This document shows positions 15,528 to 25,893 of a stretch of 34,960 nucleotides of DNA, in pieces. The DNA comes from Malonomonas sp036526255 (GTDB lineage Bacteria; Desulfobacterota; Desulfuromonadia; Desulfuromonadales; Geopsychrobacteraceae). The notes under the pieces were generated by a model. It made no database searches and was not told the origin of the DNA. It worked only from the letters and a program-made list of their open reading frames with translations. The DNA lies in assembly GCA_036526255.1 (NCBI GenBank), contig DATCYW010000048.1, positions 1 through 34,960 on the forward strand, given 5' to 3'. A program made the translations under genes and the position numbers. Numbering within the stretch: the stretch's first letter is position 1; every line of letters starts with the position of its first letter.

Positions 15528-16886
15528 ATGCAAGAACAGAAAATTCAAGTAATGCAGGGGACCATCAAGAAGCTTCTTCGTCGTGGCGCCACCAGCAATC
15601 TTAAAAATGTTTTAGCGAAAATCCATCCTGCCGATATTGCTCATCTGTTCCGTTACTTTGATCTCGAAGAACAAAAGACGCTGTTGAGTCTGTTCTCTGA
15701 CGTTGAAAGAGCAGCAGACGTTTTTGTCGAACTGGAGTCCGATACCTGGGCGACCTTGGCAGAGTTGCTGGACAAGGACTACCTTGTCTCGCTGGTGCAG
15801 AAAATGGCGGATGACGACAGCGTCGAACTGATCCGTAATCTGCCGCCTGCATTGGCCGAAGAAGTTCTCGATAAATTGCACGGTGAGCAGTCGGATGATG
15901 TCGCGCAACTGCTCGGTTATGATGAAGACACCGCCGGTGGCATCATGTCCACCGATGTCTTTTCCCTCGATCAGGACCTTACTGTCCAGCAGGCGATAGA
16001 GGCTTTACAGGATGCAGAGGACTACGAAATGGTCTTCTACGTCTATGTTACTGATGAGCATAACCATCTGGTCGGCGTGCTTTCTCTGCGTCAGCTGTTG
16101 AACGTTCCGGCCTCCACGCCACTCGCAAAAATCATGAAGACAGATGTGCTGCGGGTGCGCGCAGATATGGATCAGGAAGAGGTTGCGGTTCTGGTCGCAA
16201 AATACAACATCCTCGCCATCCCGGTTGTTGATGAACGCGGCAAGCTGATGGGTCTGATCACTGTCGACGATGTTATCGATGTCTTACGTGATGAGGCGAC
16301 TGAGGATATGCTGCGGATGGCCGGTACCAGCGAAGATGAACTGTTGCTCGGTTACAAGTCATTTCAGATCGCCCGCTTGCGGTTGCCCTGGTTGCTAACC
16401 ACTCTGTGCGGTGGCGTCATCACCGGTTCGCTGATGTGGCATTTCAAGGCAACGCTTGAACAGGTGGTTGTGCTGATCTCCTTTATCCCGGTTATCACCG
16501 GCATGGGGGGGAATGTCGGAGGCCAGACGTCGACCATCATTGTCCGTGGCTTTGCCACCGGTCGGATCGATTTCTCCATGCTGCGTCAGATTTTTTTCAA
16601 GGAGCTGCGCGTTGGTCTGATTATGGGGACGATCTGCGGCCTGGTGATTTCTGCTGTCGCCATTGTCTGGCACCAGAATCTCTACCTCGGTCTGGTGGTC
16701 GGCATTGCCATGGCCGTCGCTATTTCGGTCGCTGCCTGCATGGGTGTCCTGGCAACGTCTTTTTTCAAGAAGGTCGGCATCGATCCGGCGATCGCATCGA
16801 GCCCCTTTGTTCAGACGGTCAATGACATCACCGGAATTCTCATCTACTTCAGCACCGCAACGCTCTTTATCAAACATCTCATCTGA
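15528..16886 (+). CDS. mgtE: Magnesium transporter MgtE
   Basis: The protein has 452 residues and imports Mg2+ as a homodimeric, Mg2+-gated channel. The order is the usual one: an N-terminal superhelical MgtE_N domain (about 15-130, with HPADIAHLFRYF and LLGYDEDTAGGIMST), two CBS domains (about 140-260, with VVDERGKLMGLITVDDVIDV), a connecting helix and five membrane helices. The first membrane part carries the conserved GMGGNVGGQTSTI block, and the pore-lining region ends in IASSPFVQTVNDITGIL. ATG at 15528 follows TGGAGGTCTT. The stop overlaps the recO start by one base (TGATG). Confidence 0.96.
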   Translation: MQEQKIQVMQGTIKKLLRRGATSNLKNVLAKIHPADIAHLFRYFDLEEQKTLLSLFSDVERAADVFVELESDTWATLAELLDKDYLVSLVQKMADDDSVELIRNLPPALAEEVLDKLHGEQSDDVAQLLGYDEDTAGGIMSTDVFSLDQDLTVQQAIEALQDAEDYEMVFYVYVTDEHNHLVGVLSLRQLLNVPASTPLAKIMKTDVLRVRADMDQEEVAVLVAKYNILAIPVVDERGKLMGLITVDDVIDVLRDEATEDMLRMAGTSEDELLLGYKSFQIARLRLPWLLTTLCGGVITGSLMWHFKATLEQVVVLISFIPVITGMGGNVGGQTSTIIVRGFATGRIDFSMLRQIFFKELRVGLIMGTICGLVISAVAIVWHQNLYLGLVVGIAMAVAISVAACMGVLATSFFKKVGIDPAIASSPFVQTVNDITGILIYFSTATLFIKHLI

Positions 16887-17629
16887 TGTCCGGCCCTTTG
16901 CAGCGATCAGAGGCGGTGATTCTGCGACATGTCGATTACGGTGAATCAGACCGCATCGTCAGCCTGATGACCGCCGGACATGGACTGCAGAAGGGCTTTG
17001 CCCGCGCGGCGCGTAAAAGTCGCAAACGCTTTGGTTCAAGTCTTGAGCCCTTCAGCCAGGTGATTGTCCATTGGCGTGCCGGCAAAGGAGCTCTCTGGTC
17101 ACTGCAGGAGACCGAACTTCTCGAGGCCCGAGCCGGGTTACGGACAGATTTTCACCGCCTGACGTTGGCTAGCTATGGTGTCGAACTGGTCGAGTTGCTG
17201 GTTGAAGAGGCACAGCCGCATCCGCTGATTTACGAGCTCCTCTGTCATTTCCTTGATTATCTTTCACGTGGGGGAGATGTCAAAGCCGCCCGCCTGTTGT
17301 TCGAACTGCGCCTGGTTTACCTGCTTGGCTACATTCCACATCTGCTGCATTGCAGCGAATGCCTGAAGATTTTTGCTGCGGAGCCGATCCGCTTCGATGC
17401 TCTTCGTGGCGGTTGTCTTTGCCTTGCCTGCGCCGGGTCGAGTGGTCTGGCTGTCGACCTGAAAACCATCGGCTCTTTGGCCCGAACGCTCAACGTCAGC
17501 CACAAGCTTTTCGAGGGTTTCAAGTTCGGTGAAACCACCCTGACGGATGCCGGTCTGATGCTGACTCAGGTGCTCGCGCAGGTTCTGCCAAGAACCCCAA
17601 AATCACTTAAGTTTCTGCAACAAATCTAG
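16886..17629 (+). CDS. recO: DNA repair protein RecO
   Basis: The protein has 247 residues. RecO works with RecR and RecF to load RecA on SSB-coated DNA. The N-terminal OB fold shows SEAVILRHVDYGESDRIVSL and the basic KGFARAARKSRKRFG strand. The C-terminal part has a Cys4 zinc site with Cys156, Cys159, a Cys at 177 or 179, and Cys182 (HCSEC and CLCLAC). Its ATG overlaps the mgtE stop, so mgtE and recO are probably co-translated although functionally unrelated. A new promoter begins 14 nt after its stop. Confidence 0.94.
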   Translation: MSGPLQRSEAVILRHVDYGESDRIVSLMTAGHGLQKGFARAARKSRKRFGSSLEPFSQVIVHWRAGKGALWSLQETELLEARAGLRTDFHRLTLASYGVELVELLVEEAQPHPLIYELLCHFLDYLSRGGDVKAARLLFELRLVYLLGYIPHLLHCSECLKIFAAEPIRFDALRGGCLCLACAGSSGLAVDLKTIGSLARTLNVSHKLFEGFKFGETTLTDAGLMLTQVLAQVLPRTPKSLKFLQQI

Positions 17630-17642
17630 TGGGCTCTGTTTC

Positions 17643-17671
17643 TTGACATCTTTCGTGCCCAAAGCTAAACT
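17643..17671 (+). promoter_or_regulatory. Sigma-70 promoter of glyQS
   Basis: A perfect -35 hexamer TTGACA (17643-17648), a 17-nt spacer and the -10 box TAAACT (17666-17671) give a near-consensus housekeeping promoter. The predicted start near 17678 leaves a leader of about 60 nt before glyQ. No T-box or other glycine-responsive element is visible in that short leader. Confidence 0.75.
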
Positions 17672-17737
17672 CGCGGTTTCTGTCCCCCCTGGATGTTTTC
17701 CGCCCGAACCATAGGCGTTCAGTTTTTTGGAGGTATT

Positions 17738-18607
17738 GTGACATTTCAGAATTTGATTCTTTCGCTGCAGAACTACTGGGCCGAGCAGGGCTGCATTATC
17801 CAGCAGCCGTACGACATCGAAAAAGGTGCCGGTACTTTCAATCCCGCGACCTTTCTGCGCGCGCTCGGTCCAGAGCCGTGGAACGTCGCCTATGTTGAAC
17901 CTTCACGCCGGCCGACCGATGGCCGTTATGGTGAAAATCCCAACCGGCTGCAGCACTATTACCAGTTTCAGGTGTTGCTGAAGCCGTCGCCGCAGAATAT
18001 TCAGGAGCTCTATCTGAATTCGCTCAAGAGCTTCGGCCTCGACCTGAACGCGCACGACATCCGTTTTGTCGAGGATGACTGGGAGTCGCCGACGCTTGGC
18101 GCCTGGGGCCTTGGCTGGGAAGTCTGGCTGGATGGCATGGAGATCACCCAGTTTACCTATTTTCAGCAGTGCGGCGGCATTGATCTGAAGCCGATCCCCG
18201 GCGAGATCACCTACGGTATTGAGCGGATCGCCATGTACCTGCAGGGGGTCGACAACGTCTACGACCTGGAGTGGACCAACGGCATCAAGTATGGAGACAT
18301 CCACCACCAGACCGAGGTGGAATTTTCTCACTACAACTTTGAAGAAGCCGACACCGAGATGCTCTTTAAGTTGTTTGATATGTACGAAAAAGAGTGTCTG
18401 CAGTTAGTCGGTAAGCAGCTGGTTTTTCCGGCCTACGATTTTGTGCTCAAATGTTCGCACAGTTTCAACCTGCTCGATGCTCGCAGCGCCATTTCGGTTA
18501 CCGAACGGGCTGGCTATATCGGCCGCGTCCGCAACATGTCAAAGCTCTGTGCCGAAGGTTACGTCGCCCAGCGCGAAAAGCTGGGTTTTCCGCTGTTAAA
18601 AAAATAA
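17738..18607 (+). CDS. glyQ: Glycine--tRNA ligase, alpha subunit (GTG start)
   Basis: This is the catalytic subunit of the bacterial alpha2beta2 glycyl-tRNA synthetase. GTG at 17738, 4 nt after TTGGAGG, gives 289 residues starting MTFQNLILSLQNYW, which is the standard N-terminus. A possible ATG at 17693 lies in the leader without a binding site and adds non-conserved sequence. Conserved blocks are GCIIQQPYDIEKGAGTFNPA, ALGPEPWNVAYVEPSRRPTD, GRYGENPNRLQHYYQFQV and GIERIAMYLQGVDNVYDL. glyS follows after 59 nt, which contain a GTCGG/CCGAC inverted repeat that may form an intercistronic hairpin. Confidence 0.96.
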   Translation: MTFQNLILSLQNYWAEQGCIIQQPYDIEKGAGTFNPATFLRALGPEPWNVAYVEPSRRPTDGRYGENPNRLQHYYQFQVLLKPSPQNIQELYLNSLKSFGLDLNAHDIRFVEDDWESPTLGAWGLGWEVWLDGMEITQFTYFQQCGGIDLKPIPGEITYGIERIAMYLQGVDNVYDLEWTNGIKYGDIHHQTEVEFSHYNFEEADTEMLFKLFDMYEKECLQLVGKQLVFPAYDFVLKCSHSFNLLDARSAISVTERAGYIGRVRNMSKLCAEGYVAQREKLGFPLLKK

Positions 18608-18666
18608 TTTTGTGGCTGTCGGTCGTTACGAATGACTGGCCGACGCCTTTTCGATCGGAGTGTCAC

Positions 18667-20730
18667 ATGTCTGCAGAACTGTTTCTTGAACTGGGTACCG
18701 AAGAGATTCCGGCCGGATTCATTCCGCGTGCCCTGCAGGATATAGAACGGCTGCTCTGCAAAGAGCTGGAAAGTGCCCGCGTCAGTTACGGTGAAATCCG
18801 TACCTTCGCCACCCCGCGTCGGCTGGCGATTTCGATTCGGGATGTTGCCCGTCAGCAGCAGCGGCAACAGTTGGAAGTGACTGGTCCGCCGGCCCGCATT
18901 GCTTTTGATGCCGAAGGCAAGCCGACCAAAGCGGCCGAAGGGTTCGCGCGCACCAACGGCGTCAGTGTCACCGAGTTGCAGACCATCGAGACGGATAAAG
19001 GCGCTTACCTGTTCATTTCCAAGGTCATCGAAGGGGGCGATACCGCAAGTCAGCTGCCGGAGATTATGGCCCGGGTGGTCGATAAGATCCCGTTCAAGAA
19101 ATCGATGCGTTGGAAAGATCTGGATGTTCGTTTTGCCCGGCCGATGCACTGGATCGTCGCGCTCTTCGGCGGTGAGGTGGTACCATTTACTTTCGGCGAT
19201 CTGCAGAGTGGCAACCAGTCCCGCGGCCATCGTTTCATGGCCCCAGAGGCCTTTAGCGTAACCGGCGCCGTTGATTATCTCATCAAGGCCGAGCAGCATC
19301 AGGTCATCCCCGAGATTGACAAGCGTAAAGCCTTGATTGCACAGCAGTTAGAAGTGCTGGCCAAGCAGTTGGGGGGGAAGATCAACCCGGACCCGGCACT
19401 GCTTGATGAGGTGACCTTTCTGGTTGAGACACCGCAGGCACTCGCCGGTACGATTGAAACACGTTTTCTGCAGCTGCCGCCTGAATTGCTGATTACCAGC
19501 ATGCGCGAGCATCAGCGTTATTTCACCCTGATCGATGACAATGGCAAGCTGCTGCCGAACTTCATTACCATCGCCAATACCCTCGTCAAAGATCCCAGCG
19601 TGGTTATTGCTGGTAACGAGCGGGTGTTGAAGGCGCGTCTTTCTGATGCCATGTTCTTCTGGCAGGAAGATCAGAAGAACAAGCTCGAAGATCGTCTCGA
19701 GCCGCTGAAAAAAGTGGTTTATCAGGCCAAGTTGGGGACCAGCTTTGCCAAGATCGAGCGCTTCACCGAACTGGCGACCGGTCTGGCAGAGCAGCTGGCA
19801 CCACAGGAGGTCGAACTGACCCGGCGCGCAGCGACTCTGGCGAAATGTGATCTTGAGACCGGAATGGTCTATGAATTCCCTGAATTGCAGGGGGTCATGG
19901 GGCGTGAATATGCGCTGCTCGAGGGGGAGGATGCTCGCGTCGCCACAGCGATCTTCGAGCATTACCTGCCGATTCAGGCCGGTGGCGATTTGCCGAGCGA
20001 CGACCTCGGCGCCTTTGTTTCTCTGGCGGATAAAATTGATACCATCTGCGGTTGTTTCAGTGTCGGTCTGATCCCGACCGGTACCGCCGATCCTTATGCT
20101 CTGCGTCGCTGCGCTATCGGTATTCTGGCGATCATTCTGGAGCGCGGTTACCAGGTCTCGATCCCGGCGCTGGTCGCAAAAAGTGTCGCCCTGCTGGAAG
20201 AAAAGCGGCAGCGACCGGCTGCTGAGATTGTTGCCGAGGTGGTCGAGTTTATCAGGCTGCGACTGGTAAACATGCTGATCGGTCAGGATTATCCGCAGGA
20301 TGTAGTTGATGCTGTCTTAAGCGCCGCTTTTGCCGAACCGGTCGACGCCCTCGAACGGGTCAAGGCGCTGGCCGCCCTGAAAGGGCGAGAAGATTTCGAG
20401 CCGCTGGCGGTTGCCTTCAAGCGGGTTGGCAACATCATCAAGGGCGGGCTGGTACAGCCGGTTGATCCGGCACTGTTCGAGGCGGACTGCGAAAAAATTC
20501 TGTTTGAGAAGCTGCAGCAGGTGCAGACCCGAGTCGCCGAGCTGGTCGCCGGTCGCGATTATCCGGCAGCACTGGAGACCATCGCCAGTCTGCGCGGGCC
20601 GGTTGATGCGTTCTTCGACGGTGTTATGGTTATGGCCAAGGACGAAGCGATCAAGAATAACCGTCTGGCATTGCTGACCAGTATCTCCGGTCTTTTCAAA
20701 GGGGTTGCTGATTTCAGTCGGATTGCCTGA
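18667..20730 (+). CDS. glyS: Glycine--tRNA ligase, beta subunit
   Basis: ATG at 18667 (MSAELFLELGTEEIPAGF) gives 687 residues, the normal size, with CGGAGTG upstream. The same frame is open further back to 18451, but that part overlaps glyQ in another phase and is rejected. The beta subunit recognises tRNA. Visible parts are FATPRRLAI near residue 45, the HRFMAPEAF region, the HQRYFTLID motif, an HD-like central domain (LEGEDARVATAIFEHY), and a C-terminal anticodon-binding DALR-like helix bundle ending NRLALLTSISGLFKGVADFSRI. Active only with GlyQ. Confidence 0.96.
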   Translation: MSAELFLELGTEEIPAGFIPRALQDIERLLCKELESARVSYGEIRTFATPRRLAISIRDVARQQQRQQLEVTGPPARIAFDAEGKPTKAAEGFARTNGVSVTELQTIETDKGAYLFISKVIEGGDTASQLPEIMARVVDKIPFKKSMRWKDLDVRFARPMHWIVALFGGEVVPFTFGDLQSGNQSRGHRFMAPEAFSVTGAVDYLIKAEQHQVIPEIDKRKALIAQQLEVLAKQLGGKINPDPALLDEVTFLVETPQALAGTIETRFLQLPPELLITSMREHQRYFTLIDDNGKLLPNFITIANTLVKDPSVVIAGNERVLKARLSDAMFFWQEDQKNKLEDRLEPLKKVVYQAKLGTSFAKIERFTELATGLAEQLAPQEVELTRRAATLAKCDLETGMVYEFPELQGVMGREYALLEGEDARVATAIFEHYLPIQAGGDLPSDDLGAFVSLADKIDTICGCFSVGLIPTGTADPYALRRCAIGILAIILERGYQVSIPALVAKSVALLEEKRQRPAAEIVAEVVEFIRLRLVNMLIGQDYPQDVVDAVLSAAFAEPVDALERVKALAALKGREDFEPLAVAFKRVGNIIKGGLVQPVDPALFEADCEKILFEKLQQVQTRVAELVAGRDYPAALETIASLRGPVDAFFDGVMVMAKDEAIKNNRLALLTSISGLFKGVADFSRIA

Positions 20731-20737
20731 TCGGTTG

Positions 20738-20813
20738 CAAGTGTCAACGGAGTGACGACCCGTAAAGCCGTTATTTCACTCTTGATGGCCGGAGGATGCT
20801 GTTATTTCCTCGG
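20738..20813 (+). other. Structured spacer between glyS and ppdK, class unknown
   Basis: This piece of the glyS-ppdK spacer holds two hairpins. GAGTGA (20750-20755) pairs with TCACTC (20776-20781), and CAA (20738-20740) could extend the helix with TTG across a bulge. CCGGAGGA (20789-20796) pairs with TCCTCGG (20807-20813) leaving one bulged G. A terminator starts 25 nt later. The order of helices followed by a terminator resembles a riboswitch leader, but I could match it to no class I know, including c-di-GMP-I, glycine and T-box motifs. It may simply be the glyS 3' untranslated region. Confidence 0.3.
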
Positions 20814-20838
20814 GGAGGTTCTTCAGGTGATAGGAATC

Positions 20839-20903
20839 AACAGACCGGAGCACAGACCACAGAACTCGTTTTCTGCCAGCTGTGCTACCGGTCTGTTTTT
20901 TTT
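20839..20903 (+). terminator. Strong intrinsic terminator after glyS / before ppdK
   Basis: A 17-bp stem, from AACAGACCGGAGCACAG (20839-20855) with CTGTGCTACCGGTCTGTT (20880-20897), has a single bulged A. The 24-nt loop contains a smaller CAGAA/TTCTG hairpin, and eight T follow. It begins 109 nt after the glyS stop, unusually far for a simple operon terminator. Confidence 0.88.
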
Positions 20904-20928
20904 CTTCAGTCCAGAGTTCTCCCGGTAA

Positions 20929-20952
20929 CTGGCAGTTTCTGCCGGCCTTTTT
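20929..20952 (+). terminator. Second terminator-like hairpin in the ppdK leader
   Basis: CTGGCAG pairs with CTGCCGG (7 bp, one G-T pair) around a TTT loop, and five T follow two bases later. It lies 32 nt before the ppdK start, so any transcript of ppdK must pass it. It could be a weak tandem terminator or an attenuator; no promoter is evident between the two hairpins. Confidence 0.4.
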
Positions 20953-20984
20953 AAATCACTTGAGACACAACAGGAGTCGTACCG

Positions 20985-23645
<2,661 letters not shown>

Positions 23646-23660
23646 TCCGTTTTTAGCTTG

Positions 23661-23703
23661 AAACAGCAACGCCCGGCCAGATAATGGCCGGGCGTTGCTG
23701 TTT
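23661..23703. terminator. Perfect 19-bp bidirectional terminator hairpin
   Basis: AAACAGCAACGCCCGGCCA (23661-23679) and its exact complement (23685-23703) enclose a GATAA loop. The AAA/TTT ends give short U-tracts in both directions. It lies between the convergent ends of ppdK (+) and the GGDEF-EAL gene (-), 15 nt from each stop. Confidence 0.85.
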
Positions 23704-23717
23704 ATGCTGCTTGAGAG

Positions 23718-25889
23718 TCAGTCAAAGTTGCTGAAGTGATAGTTCTGCACAAAAGTAACAAAGCTGCTGCAATCGACTGGTCTGCTGTAGTGGTAGCCCT
23801 GTGCGATGCAGGACCCCTGCTTTTTCAGGTAGTGGTGCTGCGCGCGGGTTTCCACCCCTTCGACGATAAATTTCAGCTTCAGCCCCTGAGAAACATTGCT
23901 GATGGCGGGGATGATGGTGTTCTCTGACTGGTTGGTGCGGATGTTTCTGATGAAAGATTTATCCAGCTTCAGGGTGGTCAACGGCAGCATATCCAGATAG
24001 CTGAGCGAAGAGTAGCCTTTGCCGAAATCGTCAATGGCGATTTTAACCCCGGCATCGGTCAATCTGCGAAGGTTATTCATGGTCTTTTCAAGATTCTGAA
24101 TAATGACATTTTCCGTCAGTTCAAGCTCAAACACCTCCGGGGTCAGTCCGTAAGCCTCGATCCGTTCGAGAATCGAATCGCTGAAGTCGCTGAGGATCAA
24201 CTGGTTGGCCGAGATGTTGATCGCAACCGGCAGATTTATCCCCATGGCCTGCCACTGCCTGATGTCCTGACAGGCCTTGCCCAGAACGTAATCACCCAGC
24301 TCGTTGATCAGGTTCGATTCTTCGGCGATGCTGATGAAATCGCCCGGCAGAATCAGTTCCCCCTCGGGTGTTTTCAGCCGAACCAGGGCTTCTGCCGCGT
24401 GTATCCGGCCACTGGGCAAGTCGATCTGCGGCTGATAGTGGATGACCAGCTGGTCGTTTTTTAAAGCGCCGCGCAGTAGGTTTTCAATGGATACCTTGTC
24501 ACAGCTGTGGTTGAACAGATCCTGGCTGTACAGGCAGTAATTGCTCTTGGAGGTGGATTTTGAACTGCCGACGGCGGTGTCCGAGTTTTTCAGCAGCTCC
24601 TCTTTGGTCACGCCATGCTCTGGATACAGGGCAATGCCGATACTGAGCGTGATGTGGATTTCGTGTTCGTTCAGATTGAAGGGGGGGATCATCTCCTGAA
24701 TAATTTTCTCTGCGACCAGAAAAGCGCTGTCGGCAGAGGTGATCCCTGGCAGCAGCAGGACGAATTCGTCGCCGCCCAGTCGGGCCAGGGTGTCCTCGTC
24801 GCGCACGCATCTTTTCATCCGGTCGGTGAACGATTGCAGCAACTCATCGCCAATCATCTGACCGTAGGAATCGTTGACCAGTTTGAATCGATCGATGTCG
24901 ATGGTCAGTACTGCGCATTTTTCCTTTCTACGCATGGCGTGACCGATCAGCATGCTCAGGCGGTCGTTCAGCAACCCGCGGTTGGGCAGGCCGGTCAGGA
25001 TGTCGTGATTGTGTTGATAGCGGATGATCTCCTCAGAGCGTTTTTGCTCAGTGATATCCCGGGCGACGCCGTAAAAGCCGATGAAGCGACGGCTGTTGGT
25101 CTGCGCATGGTCGTTCATCAGCGCGCCGCCGGGGAAGTTCCTGGCGACCCGGGTTGCAGTGATTTCGACGTAACGCTGCCGTTTTTTATTTTTATCCTGC
25201 AGTTTGATCTCAATCCTGCCGTTGCTCAGTCGGCGATTACCGTAGAAATAATGACTGGCCCGGGTGAGGTCCGAGGGATCAACGAATTCAGAGAAGTGTT
25301 TACCGACAACTTCCTGCTCAGAGTAGCCAAGCAGTTGATGGGTGTTGTTGGCGAAGGCCAGACTGCCGTTTTTATCCAGCAGAAACATCAGGTCAGGAGA
25401 ATTGTTGACGACAAAACGGTGCAGTTCTTCGGATTTCTTCAACTCTTCGACAATCTGTCGATTGATCTGCTCCAGATGAATCTTCTCCAGGAGGTTCTGG
25501 ATTGACAGGATAATTTCCGCCGGGGTGCTCGGCTTGCGGACAAAATCGCGGGCGCCGGCTTTGACCACCTGCAGGGCCTTGTTGATGTCTGACTCGCCGC
25601 TGAAGACGATAACGGCAGTATTTATATTGTTCGTCAGGATATGCTCCATCACCGCGAAACCGTCGATCCGCGGCATGTCGAGATCGAGCAGCATCAGCGG
25701 ATAGATGTTCCGGTTCAACTCCTCGATCGCCTCAGCCCCGCCATTTGCCGTCTGGGTCCGGAACCCCTCACAGCTCAGAATCGCCTGGGTACTGCGGCAG
25801 AGATGCGGATCATCATCGACAATCAGAATGCGCGGTGTATTCTGGGTTGCCGAATAGCCGTAATTTCTTAATTTTTCATCCCGAAACAT
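23718..25889 (-). CDS. Response regulator with PAS, GGDEF and EAL domains
   Basis: The protein has 723 residues from the ATG at 25889 (MFRDEKLRNY), which has GGAGT 7 nt upstream; an earlier Met inside the kinase gene is rejected. The REC domain (about 19-135) has Asp25/26, phospho-acceptor Asp69 (LLDLDMP), Ser97 and Lys119. A PAS domain follows (about 152-285). The GGDEF domain has the motif at 372-376 and an inhibitory RxxD site (RDED, 363-366), but the usual ALYxAKxxGRN helix reads AVGSSKSTSKSN. The EAL domain has EAL (500-502), ISANQL, ELTENVI, DDFGKGYSSL, KLDKSF and EGVET. It probably makes or degrades c-di-GMP under control of the kinase encoded 4 nt upstream; the balance of the two activities cannot be read from sequence. 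Confidence 0.95.
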   Translation of the reverse strand: MFRDEKLRNYGYSATQNTPRILIVDDDPHLCRSTQAILSCEGFRTQTANGGAEAIEELNRNIYPLMLLDLDMPRIDGFAVMEHILTNNINTAVIVFSGESDINKALQVVKAGARDFVRKPSTPAEIILSIQNLLEKIHLEQINRQIVEELKKSEELHRFVVNNSPDLMFLLDKNGSLAFANNTHQLLGYSEQEVVGKHFSEFVDPSDLTRASHYFYGNRRLSNGRIEIKLQDKNKKRQRYVEITATRVARNFPGGALMNDHAQTNSRRFIGFYGVARDITEQKRSEEIIRYQHNHDILTGLPNRGLLNDRLSMLIGHAMRRKEKCAVLTIDIDRFKLVNDSYGQMIGDELLQSFTDRMKRCVRDEDTLARLGGDEFVLLLPGITSADSAFLVAEKIIQEMIPPFNLNEHEIHITLSIGIALYPEHGVTKEELLKNSDTAVGSSKSTSKSNYCLYSQDLFNHSCDKVSIENLLRGALKNDQLVIHYQPQIDLPSGRIHAAEALVRLKTPEGELILPGDFISIAEESNLINELGDYVLGKACQDIRQWQAMGINLPVAINISANQLILSDFSDSILERIEAYGLTPEVFELELTENVIIQNLEKTMNNLRRLTDAGVKIAIDDFGKGYSSLSYLDMLPLTTLKLDKSFIRNIRTNQSENTIIPAISNVSQGLKLKFIVEGVETRAQHHYLKKQGSCIAQGYHYSRPVDCSSFVTFVQNYHFSNFD

Positions 25890-25893
25890 GCGA

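Noticed and set aside
17672..17737. T-box leader for glyQS
   Set aside because: The leader is only about 60 nt and lacks the T-box consensus sequence and a terminator.
18451..18666. Upstream extension of glyS inside glyQ
   Set aside because: It overlaps glyQ in a different phase, and the conserved GlyS N-terminus MSAELFLELGTEEIP begins at 18667 behind a Shine-Dalgarno.
20735..20905. c-di-GMP-I or other known riboswitch before ppdK
   Set aside because: A stretch resembling CGCAAAGCC (here CGTAAAGCC) drew attention, but the paired elements of the c-di-GMP-I fold and its 3' receptor sequence are not present.
24615..25505. Open frame of 296 codons on the plus strand opposite the GGDEF-EAL gene
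   Set aside because: The opposite frame holds all catalytic motifs of the REC, PAS, GGDEF and EAL domains; this frame shows none.
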